A DNA stretch of 64,000 nt from contig JAZSBL010000045.1 of NCBI GenBank assembly GCA_045602385.1, positions 1-64,000 of the forward strand, read 5' to 3'. The translations under genes and the position numbers were made by a program. This DNA comes from SVTX01 sp045602385 (GTDB lineage Bacteria; Bacillota; Clostridia; Oscillospirales; CAG-272). The notes below the pieces were generated by a model. It was not told the DNA's origin. It searched no databases and was given only the letters and a program-made list of their open reading frames with translations. This document shows, piece after piece, positions 34,519 through 44,298 of the stretch (position 1 is its first letter; each line of letters begins with the position of its first letter).

Positions 34519-34680
34519 TTACTTGCTGTTTTTTGAGTTCTTTGCACTACTCATCTGCGTGTGGGCCCTGTTGGGTACTGCGGGGGAAGGAGTTTGCTCT
34601 CCTGTCGCCTTGGTCTGCGCATTATTCTGTGCGCCTGTCTTTTTGCAATTCTGTGCCTGATTTTTCTTTGATTCCTTCAT
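34519..34680 (-). CDS. Small hydrophilic Lys/Asn/Gln-rich protein
   Basis: A 53-codon reading frame: MKESKKNQAQNCKK start, middle TKATGEQTPSP and end SAKNSKNSK. It has a proper AAAGGA ribosome site 8 bases upstream and ends one base before the shared terminator tail. No family recognised; the composition (no aromatic residues, few hydrophobics) resembles small spore-associated proteins, which fits a spore former, but this is inference only. It lies downstream of the MATE gene and may be its co-transcript or independent. Confidence 0.55.
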   Translation of the reverse strand: MKESKKNQAQNCKKTGAQNNAQTKATGEQTPSPAVPNRAHTQMSSAKNSKNSK

Positions 34681-34741
34681 TATCTTTTATCCTTTCGCGG
34701 CAGGTTGCCGTTAGTTGGATTTTTGACAGAAAGGAGCGGAT

Positions 34742-36166
34742 TTATTCAGCGGACCTGAACTCTTCAAGCGCGGCCTGACCCGCGGGGGTGACCGGCCGTA
34801 TCCACTTGCCCGATATCCAATAGAATATCAGAACGATAGATTTCGGCAGATCCTCACAAATATACATAATGGCGTAAACCGCAAGGAAGGGAAGGTGCAG
34901 CACATTCGCCGCGATAAAGGTCACGGGAACAGAGAAACACCAAAGCGCGAATATCTCGATAAGCATTCCGAACTTGGTATCTCCTCCCGGGCGGAAGATT
35001 CCAACTATCGTAATGTATGGAATGTTACGGATTATTATCCAGACTCCGTATATGACCAGGATCCACTCTGCGGTTTCTATGGTGTACTGTGAAATGTTGG
35101 AACCAAGGTTGAATATCGAAACAAGAGGCTGGCGGAGCAGAATTATCGCGCCGCCGACGATTATCGAAATGACGGGGAAGATTGCCATAAAGCGCTTGGA
35201 GTCGCGTATTCCCTCGCGTATCTCACCTGCGCCTATCGACTTGCCGACAAGCACGCAGCAGGCGTTGCAAACTCCGAGAAAGAAGCAGAATGAGAAGTTT
35301 TCAAAGGTGCGCACGATGGTGATAGCGCCGTATTCCTCGAATCCCATATTTGCAAATATGATATTGTAGGTCACGGTTGCGGCTCCCCACATCGTCTCGT
35401 TTATAATGACGGGTGTAGTCTTGCGGAAGAACTCTGAAAGCTCGCGTCTGCTAAACGAGAATATATCCCCTATCTTGGCGTAGAGAATGTTTTTCATTGC
35501 GATTGACAGGGTGATTATAAGCACGGGGCCTATCCAGGCAGAGATCACGGTCGCGATAGCCGCACCCTTGACCCCAAGTCCTGCGGTGAAGATAAGAATG
35601 TAATTGAGTATCGCGTTAAAACCTGCGCTGATGCCCGAAACTATCATCGGGAGCTTCGGATGCTCCGCAGAGCGGAGAACCGAGCCCAAGACGTTGGTAA
35701 GAGCGATCGCGGGGTAGGAAAGGGCTGCATATCTGAGATAGAGCGATCCCTCTGCAACGACACGCGGGTCTTGGTTGAAGATATAGATTATCTTTTCGGG
35801 GATAAGCGTGCCGAGAAGGGTGAACGCAAGCGCGATTATAAGTCCCGAGCTTACTGCAATTCCCGTTGTGCGGTGTATACCTCCGCGGTTTCCGTTGCCC
35901 CAATATTGAGATACGAATACCGATGCGCCCGAGCAGATGCCGAACAGCACCATATTATAAAGCCAGGTTATCTGACCTGCCATACCGGTCGCGGAGAGCT
36001 GAATATCTCCAAGCTGGCTTACCATAAGCGTGTCGATAAGCGAGAAGGAGGATGTCAGCATATTCTGCAGCATTATCGGTATCGCAAGCGATAGGGTCAC
36101 TTGCCAGAAGGCTCGGTTTTTAAGATCAAGCGGTAGCCTTTTGCGGTTAATGTTTGTCTTTTGCAT
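34742..36166 (-). CDS. MATE family efflux transporter
   Basis: 474 residues, twelve membrane helices in two MATE repeats; SLIDTLMVSQLGD and GASVFVSQYWG in the first half match NorM/DinF-like proteins. Expected to export cationic drugs or metabolites with Na+ or H+. No regulator is adjacent. RBS AAGGAAA precedes the ATG. Confidence 0.9.
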   Translation of the reverse strand: MQKTNINRKRLPLDLKNRAFWQVTLSLAIPIMLQNMLTSSFSLIDTLMVSQLGDIQLSATGMAGQITWLYNMVLFGICSGASVFVSQYWGNGNRGGIHRTTGIAVSSGLIIALAFTLLGTLIPEKIIYIFNQDPRVVAEGSLYLRYAALSYPAIALTNVLGSVLRSAEHPKLPMIVSGISAGFNAILNYILIFTAGLGVKGAAIATVISAWIGPVLIITLSIAMKNILYAKIGDIFSFSRRELSEFFRKTTPVIINETMWGAATVTYNIIFANMGFEEYGAITIVRTFENFSFCFFLGVCNACCVLVGKSIGAGEIREGIRDSKRFMAIFPVISIIVGGAIILLRQPLVSIFNLGSNISQYTIETAEWILVIYGVWIIIRNIPYITIVGIFRPGGDTKFGMLIEIFALWCFSVPVTFIAANVLHLPFLAVYAIMYICEDLPKSIVLIFYWISGKWIRPVTPAGQAALEEFRSAE

Positions 36167-36224
36167 TATTTTTCCTTAAAAAGCAGTCCTCGCAAAGCGC
36201 GAAGACTGCTTTGGTGTTTATGGT

Positions 36225-38132
36225 TTAAATTTCTTCTTGTGCGGGAAGCTTGCCCTTCTGCTTTGCTATCTGCAAGGTGTAAAGCTTGTAGTAGCTGCCC
36301 TTGTGGCGAAGCAGCTCTTGGTGGTTGCCCTGCTCGACGATCTCGCCGTGTGAAAGCACGATAATGTTGTCGGCATGCTGAATGGTGGAAAGTCGGTGTG
36401 CTACCATGAGCATGGTTCCTATGTTCATCATCTTTTCAAGCGAATCCTGAATAAGCACTTCGGTTTCCGTGTCTATATTTGCGGTTGCCTCGTCGAGGAT
36501 CATGACCGCGGGCTTATGGATTATCGTTCTTGCAAAGCTTATCAGCTGTCGCTGGCCCGCGGAGAAATTATTACCTCTCTCGCGCACGACCTCGTCAAGT
36601 CCGGATTCAAGCCTTGATATAAATTTGTCTGCATTTACGTACCTGCATGCCTCCATTACCTCATCGTCACTGACGTCATCAAGACCCAAGGTTATATTGG
36701 AGCGGATAGTTCCGGAGAACAGAAATACGTCCTGTAGCATCTGACCGAAATGGCGGCGGAGCGAAGAGATCTTTATCTTCTTGATATTTATGCCATCGAT
36801 AAGTATTTCGCCCTTTTGTATGTCGTAGTTTCGGCAGATAAGTGAGAGAATGGTCGTCTTTCCGGAGCCCGTAGAGCCCACGAACGCGACTGTGTCGCCC
36901 GCATTTACCTTAAAGGAAACGTCCTTTAATACCCACTCGCCTTCAATGTAGGAGAACCACACGTTTTTGAATTCGATCTCGCCCTTGACCTCGTCAAGCT
37001 CGATCGCGTCTGGCTCGTCCACCACCTCGGGTACAATGTCAAATATCTTGTATATTTTTTCGCTGGAAGCAAAGGTGGCCTGTAGGCGATTGAATTGCTC
37101 TGCAAGGTTTTGTATGGGGTTAAAGAACTTCGAAATGTAGAGATAGAAGGAAACCACGGTTCCAACATCGATCATCTGACCGAGGAATACGGTTCCCTTG
37201 ATATATCCGCGCGCTCCGAGATAGAAAAGACAAAGCACGGAGGAGATATATAGCATGTAGACCATAGGTCGGAAGATTCCGAATACAAATATCTGTCCGA
37301 ACTTCGCACGGCTGAGCTTTTGGTTTTTCGTTTCGAATTCGTCTCTCTTTCGCTCCTCACGGTTGAATATCTGAATGATCTTCATGCCCGAAAGGTTTTC
37401 AGACAGGAAGATATTGATATCGGTGGTTCCGTCCTTCACCTTGCGGTGCGAGCGACGCGCGAATTTGCGGAAGATGATAGTGAATATCAGAATGAAGGGA
37501 ACAAAGCAGAGTATCATCAAGGTCAGCATGTAGTTGAGCATAAGCATCGCTGCCAGTACTCCAAGCACGATAAATGCATTCTTGACGAGGTTTACCATTA
37601 TGTTGGTAAAGGTTATTGAAATAGCGTTTGTATCGTTTGTAACGCGTGTAACAAGGGTTCCTACGGGGATCTTGTTAAGCTGGTCGTGAGAAAGACTTTC
37701 GATATGCGCGAAAAGGTCCTCACGAATATTGGACACTATTCTTTGTCCTGTTCTCTGGAGGATCAATGCCTGAGCATAGGAGCTGACAAGCGAAACCAGA
37801 AGAATGGACACATAGATTATTATAGTCTTGAAAAGGTAGGAAAGCTCAAAACCGCTCTCACCGCCAACTGTGTTTGTAAGATCACCTAGGATAATGGGGG
37901 AGATTATTTCGTGCGCGATAGAGAATATCATCAGGACAAGCACAAAAACAAATCGGCCCGCATAAGGCTTTGCATATTTAAGAAGTCTTCTGATTATCTC
38001 GGAGTCCTTCATGTTTCGGTCAAAGCCGATGGCTTCCTTTTTGTCCTTCATAAAGATGTAGGCCAGAATGAATATAGTGGCAAAAAGGGATATAATAGAG
38101 CCTACTATCAAAAGGGGATAAAACTCATGCAT
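36225..38132 (-). CDS. ABC multidrug exporter, subunit B
   Basis: 635 residues: six-helix transmembrane domain then nucleotide-binding domain with Walker A VGSTGSGKTTI, signature NNFSAGQRQLI, Walker B VMILDEATANIDTETE and His-loop VAHRLSTI. It retains a canonical catalytic Glu. Paired with the next gene (8-bp overlap) as a heterodimer such as BmrCD; the ~60 residues before the domain include an extra N-terminal membrane helix. Confidence 0.93.
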   Translation of the reverse strand: MHEFYPLLIVGSIISLFATIFILAYIFMKDKKEAIGFDRNMKDSEIIRRLLKYAKPYAGRFVFVLVLMIFSIAHEIISPIILGDLTNTVGGESGFELSYLFKTIIIYVSILLVSLVSSYAQALILQRTGQRIVSNIREDLFAHIESLSHDQLNKIPVGTLVTRVTNDTNAISITFTNIMVNLVKNAFIVLGVLAAMLMLNYMLTLMILCFVPFILIFTIIFRKFARRSHRKVKDGTTDINIFLSENLSGMKIIQIFNREERKRDEFETKNQKLSRAKFGQIFVFGIFRPMVYMLYISSVLCLFYLGARGYIKGTVFLGQMIDVGTVVSFYLYISKFFNPIQNLAEQFNRLQATFASSEKIYKIFDIVPEVVDEPDAIELDEVKGEIEFKNVWFSYIEGEWVLKDVSFKVNAGDTVAFVGSTGSGKTTILSLICRNYDIQKGEILIDGINIKKIKISSLRRHFGQMLQDVFLFSGTIRSNITLGLDDVSDDEVMEACRYVNADKFISRLESGLDEVVRERGNNFSAGQRQLISFARTIIHKPAVMILDEATANIDTETEVLIQDSLEKMMNIGTMLMVAHRLSTIQHADNIIVLSHGEIVEQGNHQELLRHKGSYYKLYTLQIAKQKGKLPAQEEI

Positions 38133-39906
38133 CAGTCCTGTCCTCCTTCTTATCCTCTACCGCCTCGTCCAGCTTCTGGAGATCGACCATGTTCTTGTAT
38201 TCTTCACAGGATGCAACAAGCTCCTCGTGTCTGCCAACCGCAACTATGCGACCGTTGTCGATAAAGATTATCTTGTCCATATCCTCAATAGTGCTTATGC
38301 GGTGAGCGATAAGAATAGTGGTCTTGCCGCCTCTCATCTTGGAAAGGTTTTCAAGTATTGCCTTCTCGGTCTTTACGTCAACGGCGGATACCGAGTCGTC
38401 AAGAATGAGAATAGGCGCGTTCTTCATAAGAGCGCGGGCAATAGAGATTCTTTGCTTCTGGCCTCCCGAAACGGTAACACCGCGCTCACCAAGCACGCTT
38501 TGGTACTGAAGAGGGAAGTCGATTATGTTGTCGTGAACGTCTGCCATTTTTGCGGCGTATTCGATCTCATCGTGACCACCGCCGTCGGTTGCAAACGCAA
38601 TATTGTTTTCGATTGTATCAGAGAAAAGGAAGTTGTCCTGGGGAACGTACGCCGCCGCGGCGCGTACGCTCTTTATCGGAATGCGGTTCACGTCACGTCC
38701 GTCGATGAACAGTGTTCCGTCGGGAACGTTGTATGTGCGCAATATAAGGTCGACCACGGTAGTTTTTCCGCTTCCCGTTCGTCCGATAATACCAACGTTT
38801 TCGCCCGCGTTTATTTTAAATGAAACATCACTTAATACCTCAACGTCGCCGTCGGGATATGTAAATGAAAGGTTCTTGAACTCAATGTCGCCCTTGATTT
38901 CATCCATCTCCTCAACGTCGCGGTCAAAGACGTCGGGGGTAGCGTCAAGAAGCTCGGAGATGCGGACAAGGGACGCCTTGCCCTGCGCGTGCATACCGAT
39001 AAGCTCACTTATCGCCATTACAGGCCAGATTATAGAGTTGAAGTATCCGATAAATTCTACCAGCTTGCCCGCGTCAAAAACGCCCGCATATACCAGATAT
39101 CCACCGTAACCGATAATAACGCATATTACCGACTCGATAAAGAGTGTCAGAGAAACGTGCAAAAGCATTGAAAGCTTTGTGTACTCAACGTTGGTGTCCT
39201 CGTTTTCGCGGCTGAGCTTTCTGAATCTCGCAAGCTCCTTTGCCTCCTTGACGAAAGCCTTGATCACCGCAACGCCGGCAAAGCTCTCCTGCGAGAAATC
39301 CGAGAGGGCAGAAAATGCCGCCTGTCGCTTGTCCCATTTTTTCTCCATGTACCGTCCAACGATAAGGGAGGCGGCTACAAGAAATACCATTGGGATAAGG
39401 CAGAGCAGTGTCAGTATCGGGTTCATCTTCGCCATCTTGCCAATTGCGAGAACGCCAAGCAACAGCGCGTCGAAGAACATCATTATTCCCCAACCGAAGC
39501 ATTCTTGGACGGTATCGAGGTCGTTGGTAAAGAAGGACATCATATTTCCGACCTTGTTTACCTGGTAATACTGCTGGGAGAGGTCCTTGCAGCGGTCAAA
39601 CATTTTGCTGCGCAGATCGGTCTCACCCTTGATGCCGGCGCCGAAGAAGCATATACGCCACAAGAATCTGCCTATGACCATCGCCACGATAACGTAGATC
39701 ATGGGCAGGCAGATATTGTCAAGCAAAAAGTTCATATCAAAGGCAACGCCGTCCACGTATCCGGTATCGATTCCGTTTATTACCATGCGATAGAGCTCGG
39801 GAATTACGAGCTGCATATAGTCAACCAAAACAAGGGAAAGAATACCCAACAAAAGCATGGGAGCGTAGCGCAGGTAGTATTTATTGATGTGTTTTCCAAA
39901 TATCAA
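38125..39906 (-). CDS. ABC multidrug exporter, subunit A
   Basis: About 593 residues: six-helix transmembrane domain, then Walker A IGRTGSGKTTV, signature VTVSGGQKQRI and Walker B LILDDSVSAVDVKTE, with an Asp in place of the catalytic Glu (degenerate site), the usual asymmetry of heterodimeric exporters. TTG at 39906 is proposed as start because the GGGGGG ribosome site precedes it; the ATG at 39930 lies upstream of that site. A repressor-type palindrome lies upstream. Confidence 0.85.
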   Translation of the reverse strand: MIFGKHINKYYLRYAPMLLLGILSLVLVDYMQLVIPELYRMVINGIDTGYVDGVAFDMNFLLDNICLPMIYVIVAMVIGRFLWRICFFGAGIKGETDLRSKMFDRCKDLSQQYYQVNKVGNMMSFFTNDLDTVQECFGWGIMMFFDALLLGVLAIGKMAKMNPILTLLCLIPMVFLVAASLIVGRYMEKKWDKRQAAFSALSDFSQESFAGVAVIKAFVKEAKELARFRKLSRENEDTNVEYTKLSMLLHVSLTLFIESVICVIIGYGGYLVYAGVFDAGKLVEFIGYFNSIIWPVMAISELIGMHAQGKASLVRISELLDATPDVFDRDVEEMDEIKGDIEFKNLSFTYPDGDVEVLSDVSFKINAGENVGIIGRTGSGKTTVVDLILRTYNVPDGTLFIDGRDVNRIPIKSVRAAAAYVPQDNFLFSDTIENNIAFATDGGGHDEIEYAAKMADVHDNIIDFPLQYQSVLGERGVTVSGGQKQRISIARALMKNAPILILDDSVSAVDVKTEKAILENLSKMRGGKTTILIAHRISTIEDMDKIIFIDNGRIVAVGRHEELVASCEEYKNMVDLQKLDEAVEDKKEDRTDA

Positions 39907-39942
39907 AAAATCACCCCCCCAAAAAAACATATACTAAAAGTG

Positions 39943-39996
39943 ATTTTATCATAGGGGGCGAAAAATGTCAATAGATTTAGTATAATAATACTAAAT
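39943..39996 (-). promoter_or_regulatory. Promoter and palindromic operator of the ABC exporter pair
   Basis: Minus-strand TTGACA (39966-39971), 17-bp spacer, TAAAAT (39943-39948). Upstream is a 22-bp inverted repeat ATTTAGTAT-AATA-ATACTAAAT (39975-39996), and a matching half-site ATACTAAA lies near 39930. No regulator gene is adjacent. Confidence 0.7.
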
Positions 39997-40013
39997 ATAC
40001 TATCCGGAAGAGA

Positions 40014-40041
40014 GATCTCCCCCGAAAAATCGGGGGAGATC
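40014..40041 (-). terminator. Hairpin downstream of the GH2 gene
   Basis: GATCTCCCCCGA (40014-40025) pairs perfectly with TCGGGGGAGATC (40030-40041) over AAAA. The T-richer tail is on the plus strand, but the nearest gene end is the minus-strand GH2 stop at 40048. Confidence 0.6.
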
Positions 40042-40047
40042 ATATAT

Positions 40048-41805
40048 TTATTTTATTTGTTCAGCAAATGCCTTCTTCAGCTCTTTAGAGAGTGTTTGCA
40101 TGGTATCCGCGCTTATCTTAACGGCCTTGCGGTCGTATGTGACAAAGCCGTTTACCTCGTCCTCAACATCGGAGACCTGTGTGAAGACGGCGGCGCAGAG
40201 TCCGTGTGTGGCTATCATTGGAATGACCTCGTCGCGATAGAGCGCGCATATCGCCTTTTCATAATCCTCACGGTTGTTTATAATGCGATAGCCGTAGGTC
40301 TTGTCGAGATTGAAGGCGTGTCCGTCTATTTTGTAGGAGTATCCGCCGAACTCGGATAAGCAGAATGGCCTTTCGGGATTGACCTTAACCTTCACGCTCT
40401 GGAGCCTTCTGAAATAGATGTGCTCGCTCACCATGTCACTGTCCTTTTCAAAGAACCAGCCCGAGGTTGCATCATATATTCTTGTCGGGTCCTCGGCTTT
40501 GAGCATCTCATAGTATTTGTCTGCGTCAAACTGCCCCCAGCCCTCATTGAATATCGTGTAGTAAACCACACAGGGGTGGTTATACAGAAGTCCTATTGTT
40601 TCCTTTGAGTCACGCTCGAATGCCTCGCGGCGACGCGCGCTTGCCTTGTGGGATATACCCCTCTTGATTCCTGCGGTGGGAAGGGCGGTATCCACAAGGA
40701 AGCTGTAATCTCCGCTGTTCACCATATCCTGGAATACCAGCACGCCAAGCTTGTCGCAGAAATAGTAGAAGAGCTCGTGTTCTATCTTGATATGCTTGCG
40801 GAGCATGTTAAATCCAAGCTCCTTTGTCAGCTTGACGTCATAAAGCAGACCGTCGGGCGATGCGGGTGTGTAAATACCGTCGGGGTAGTAGCCTTGGTCA
40901 AGCATGCCGTGGCAGAAATAGGGCTCGCCATTAAGCGCGATATATGAAAATTCGCCATTTTGGACTACCGAAACGGTGCGGAGCGCGAAATAGGATTTTA
41001 CGGTGTCAATTTTGTCGGTAAGCGTGAAATCATAGAGATAAGGGCTTTCGGGAGACCAAAGATTTATGTTTTCGGGCCTGATCTCGACGGAATCTCCCTC
41101 AAAGCTGACCTCGCGGAGCTTTTCTCCGTCCTTAAAGGTTATCGTTTTGTTTTTGTCTCCGCCATCAACCTCAATTTTCACACTGTCAAGAGAGGGGGTA
41201 ATTTTAAGTGACTTGATATAATTTTCGGGCACTGCCTCAAGCCATACCTGCTTCCAAAGACCGCTTATGGGCGTGTACCACATGCCGCCGCGGTCTCGGC
41301 GTTGCTTTCCCCATGCAAGATCGTGGTCAAGTGTATCCTTTATCCAAACGGCAATGCTGTTTTTGCCCGCACGGACTTCATTTGTAATATCAAACTCAAA
41401 GGGAAGATAGCCGCCAACGTGCGCGCCTACGCGCTTGCCGTTTATTTCGACTACCGCCTCCTGATCTGCCGCTCCGAAGTGGAGAAGCACGCGCTTGCCA
41501 TTCATTTCATCAGGTAGAGTGAAGCTCCTGCGATATACGAAAAACTCATTGTCACGCGGAGTTTTTTCAATTCCCGAAATACGGGATTCGGGAGGATAGG
41601 GAACGGTGATACTGCCAAGCGACGTCTCACCGCAAGGGCATGAGGCTGAAAGCTCCCACTCGCCGCAAAGCGACAAATACGAGTCGCGGCGCATCTGGGG
41701 ACGGGGATATTCGTCCCAGGTCATGCTCTGGCTTTCTTTGCTTTCAAAAGGAGTTTCAAGCCTGCAAAGACGAGGCTCCTTATTTAAAAAATTCTTCTTT
41801 GACAT
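40048..41805 (-). CDS. Glycoside hydrolase family 2 protein (beta-galactosidase/glucuronidase-like)
   Basis: 585 residues without signal peptide, so cytoplasmic. Sugar-binding jelly roll at the N-terminus (WELSASCPCGETSLGSITVPYPPES, WYTPISGLWKQVWLE), immunoglobulin-like module, then TIM barrel. Acid/base is the Glu of FNEGWGQFD (about 421); nucleophile candidate is Glu in CLSEFGGYSY (about 485). Specificity (galactoside, glucuronide, mannoside) cannot be set. It lies 8 bp downstream of an MFS transporter and an aldo/keto reductase, forming a sugar-uptake and degradation set. Confidence 0.9.
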   Translation of the reverse strand: MSKKNFLNKEPRLCRLETPFESKESQSMTWDEYPRPQMRRDSYLSLCGEWELSASCPCGETSLGSITVPYPPESRISGIEKTPRDNEFFVYRRSFTLPDEMNGKRVLLHFGAADQEAVVEINGKRVGAHVGGYLPFEFDITNEVRAGKNSIAVWIKDTLDHDLAWGKQRRDRGGMWYTPISGLWKQVWLEAVPENYIKSLKITPSLDSVKIEVDGGDKNKTITFKDGEKLREVSFEGDSVEIRPENINLWSPESPYLYDFTLTDKIDTVKSYFALRTVSVVQNGEFSYIALNGEPYFCHGMLDQGYYPDGIYTPASPDGLLYDVKLTKELGFNMLRKHIKIEHELFYYFCDKLGVLVFQDMVNSGDYSFLVDTALPTAGIKRGISHKASARRREAFERDSKETIGLLYNHPCVVYYTIFNEGWGQFDADKYYEMLKAEDPTRIYDATSGWFFEKDSDMVSEHIYFRRLQSVKVKVNPERPFCLSEFGGYSYKIDGHAFNLDKTYGYRIINNREDYEKAICALYRDEVIPMIATHGLCAAVFTQVSDVEDEVNGFVTYDRKAVKISADTMQTLSKELKKAFAEQIK

Positions 41806-41813
41806 GCTCTGAT

Positions 41814-43139
41814 TTAACCTTCTTCGATGGAGTTTTCAGCCTTGGTGGGGCAGGGCTTGCGGGTCTTTGTAAAGATAATGAGCGCAATTGCAAGAACGAT
41901 TATCGGAACAAGCGCCGCCGCAAAAATGTTAGCGTTGGGTACAAAGGATTCGGTTCCGTCGCTGTTGACTATCTTTTCGGCATTTGCAAGAACAAGACCG
42001 CCGATAAACGGTCCTACGATACCGGGAACAAGCACTTGTGAGAAGATTCGCACGCCTTGAAGCATTCCGGACTTACCCTTGGGTGTCAGGTCGCGTATCT
42101 TTGCGCCGAATACCGCCATGCCCGCAAGGTATCCGCTCATCATCAAAAGCGAGCCGATAAATACAGGCGCGGTTGTTCTTGTGAGATAAAGAATAACGTA
42201 TCCCGCGATAAGCCAGATGATGGAGAACGCGCCCGAGAATGAAAATCCCTTCTTGTCGTACACTCTGCCCCAAAGCGCGGTCACCGCGCTTGCGACAATG
42301 ATTGCGGGAGCCATGATAAGCACGTAGTCCGCCATGCCGAGAGATACCTCGTAATATATGATGAGGTAGGGCATGAATATCTGGATAGAGATGTTGAAAA
42401 TTATGAAAAGAATGAGATATACGTAAAACTCGGGATTTGCCTTGACCGTAGAGGGTCGGAATCCGTATATAAGATTCTTGAAATAGCCGCTCTCGCTCTT
42501 GTGAATATTCTTTTCCTCGATAATGAAGATACCGAGAATACCGATCACCACGGTTGCGATACCGATTATCGTAAATATAGCGGTCCAGGACTCGCTCTTG
42601 TCAAGGTCGAAGGCCATAAATCCGCCGAATACCGCCAAAATTGCAACAAGAGGCATCATCGCGTTGATTCCTTCTGCCGCGCCGCGGTTAGATGAGTCGG
42701 TGCTGTCGGTCAGCCACGCGTTGTATGCCGCGTCGTTTGCCGACGAGCCGAAAAATGTCATCACGCAGTCAAGCACGATGGTGAGAGTAACACCGATCGC
42801 CGCCACACTCGTAGCCGCGGGGAAAAGCGCCGCCAGAGTGTCCTTTTTCAGAAAGGCAAAGCCGATTATGGAAATACCCCATAAAATATAGCCCGCCGAA
42901 ATAAATATCTTGCGCTTACCTATTCTGTCTGCAAGTGCGCCGATAAAGAGGGTAGTGAGAGTAGCTGCGACCGCGCTTGCGCCAACCATAAACGAAATGT
43001 CGTCTGCGGAGGCATTGAACATCTTGTACATAAAGACGTTGAGATACATATTCTCAACGACCCACGCGATCTGACCCATAAGCCCGAACAGAACGAGCGA
43101 AAGCCAGAATTTTTTAGAAAGCGGTGTTTTTGTTTTCAT
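41814..43139 (-). CDS. MFS transporter
   Basis: About 441 residues with twelve membrane helices; GALADRIGKRKIFI is the conserved MFS loop 2-3 motif. Probably sugar/glycoside uptake given the GH2 gene downstream. The start at 43139 follows TTGGAG; the frame extends to a TTG at 43151 inside this site. A 20-bp gap separates it from the upstream aldo/keto reductase. Confidence 0.85.
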   Translation of the reverse strand: MKTKTPLSKKFWLSLVLFGLMGQIAWVVENMYLNVFMYKMFNASADDISFMVGASAVAATLTTLFIGALADRIGKRKIFISAGYILWGISIIGFAFLKKDTLAALFPAATSVAAIGVTLTIVLDCVMTFFGSSANDAAYNAWLTDSTDSSNRGAAEGINAMMPLVAILAVFGGFMAFDLDKSESWTAIFTIIGIATVVIGILGIFIIEEKNIHKSESGYFKNLIYGFRPSTVKANPEFYVYLILFIIFNISIQIFMPYLIIYYEVSLGMADYVLIMAPAIIVASAVTALWGRVYDKKGFSFSGAFSIIWLIAGYVILYLTRTTAPVFIGSLLMMSGYLAGMAVFGAKIRDLTPKGKSGMLQGVRIFSQVLVPGIVGPFIGGLVLANAEKIVNSDGTESFVPNANIFAAALVPIIVLAIALIIFTKTRKPCPTKAENSIEEG

Positions 43140-43159
43140 CTTTTTCTCCAATTTACACG

Positions 43160-44272
43160 TTATTTGTTGAATTCTGAAGAGATGTCATCAAGGAGGTCGC
43201 GGATGGGTAGCTTCTGCGGGCAAGCAGCCTCGCATGCGCCGCATCTTAGGCACGCGTCGGGACTTGCGCCCTCCTCGCACGCCTTTTTGTAGAGCATGCC
43301 GGAGCGCCAGAGGTTGAGCTTGGTTTTTGCATTTTTAGCGGCAAATACCGTGGGGATCTGTATTGAAAGAGGACATCTTTCAACGCAGTATTTGCAGTCG
43401 GTGCAAGAGATAAGGGGTTGCGCGTGTACTATTTCAACGACCTTGTCGATTGCTTCAAGCTCGCGCTCGTCAAGAGGCTTGAAATCCTGCATGTAGGATA
43501 TATTATCATCGACCATCTCCATGCTTCCCATACCGGAAAGCACCATTTCAACGCCCTCAAATCCCGCTGCGAAGCGAATGGCGTAGCTTGCCTGCGAGCC
43601 GCCACCGAGAGAATCAAGGATAGATGCCGCATCTGCGGGGAGATTTACAAGACTGCCGCCCTTAACGGGCTCCATGATGATGACCGGCTTTCCGTGCTTG
43701 CGGCAGACCTCGTAGCAAAGTCTTGACTGAACGCCATCATCCTCGTAGTCTATGTAGTTGAACTGTATTTGTACCGCCTCGATTTCGGGGTAGGTATTAA
43801 GGATGTTATCAAGCACCTCCGCCGTATCGTGGAATGAGATGCCGAGATGGCGGATCTTGCCTTCTTTTTTTAGCTCAAGAGCCGTTTCATATGCGCGGCA
43901 AGCCTTATATTGCTCAAAATTGTTTCTGTTCTGCGCGTGCATAAGATAGAAGTCAAAGTAATCAACGCCGCATGCCTCAAGCTGACTTGCAAAAAGCGGA
44001 CGAATGTCCTCCTCGGCAGCAAAATGGTTGCCCGAGAGCTTGTTTGTAAGCAGGTATGCGTCACGAGGATAGCGGGAGGTGAGCGACGCCTTGAGCGCAG
44101 TCTCGCTCTTACCGCCCAGATAGCCGTGCGCGGTATCAAAATAATTAAATCCTGCGGCGATAAAGGCGTCTACCATCTTGTCAAACTCTGCAATATCAAC
44201 CTCGCCATCAACCATGGGAAGGCGCATGCATCCAAATCCAAACTTCTTCTTTATTTCGGGAAAGGGTCTCAT
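43160..44272 (-). CDS. Aldo/keto reductase with C-terminal 4Fe-4S domain
   Basis: 370 residues. TIM-barrel reductase (GFGCMRLP, NYFDTAHGYLGG with catalytic Asp/Tyr, LMHAQNR), followed by two ferredoxin-type Cys clusters, CTDCKYCVERCP (about 290) and CLRCGACEAACP (about 341). This Fe-S fusion is typical of anaerobes; substrate unknown. GGAGAG precedes the ATG. It is the first gene of the GH2 operon, suggesting processing of a released sugar product. Confidence 0.9.
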   Translation of the reverse strand: MRPFPEIKKKFGFGCMRLPMVDGEVDIAEFDKMVDAFIAAGFNYFDTAHGYLGGKSETALKASLTSRYPRDAYLLTNKLSGNHFAAEEDIRPLFASQLEACGVDYFDFYLMHAQNRNNFEQYKACRAYETALELKKEGKIRHLGISFHDTAEVLDNILNTYPEIEAVQIQFNYIDYEDDGVQSRLCYEVCRKHGKPVIIMEPVKGGSLVNLPADAASILDSLGGGSQASYAIRFAAGFEGVEMVLSGMGSMEMVDDNISYMQDFKPLDERELEAIDKVVEIVHAQPLISCTDCKYCVERCPLSIQIPTVFAAKNAKTKLNLWRSGMLYKKACEEGASPDACLRCGACEAACPQKLPIRDLLDDISSEFNK

Positions 44273-44298
44273 AATTTCTCTCCTCTCATAATTTCCGT

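Noticed and set aside
39907..39930. ATG at 39930 as start of the ABC exporter subunit A
   Set aside because: The GGGGGG ribosome site lies downstream of it, and it would place the start in the leader half-site; the TTG at 39906 fits better.
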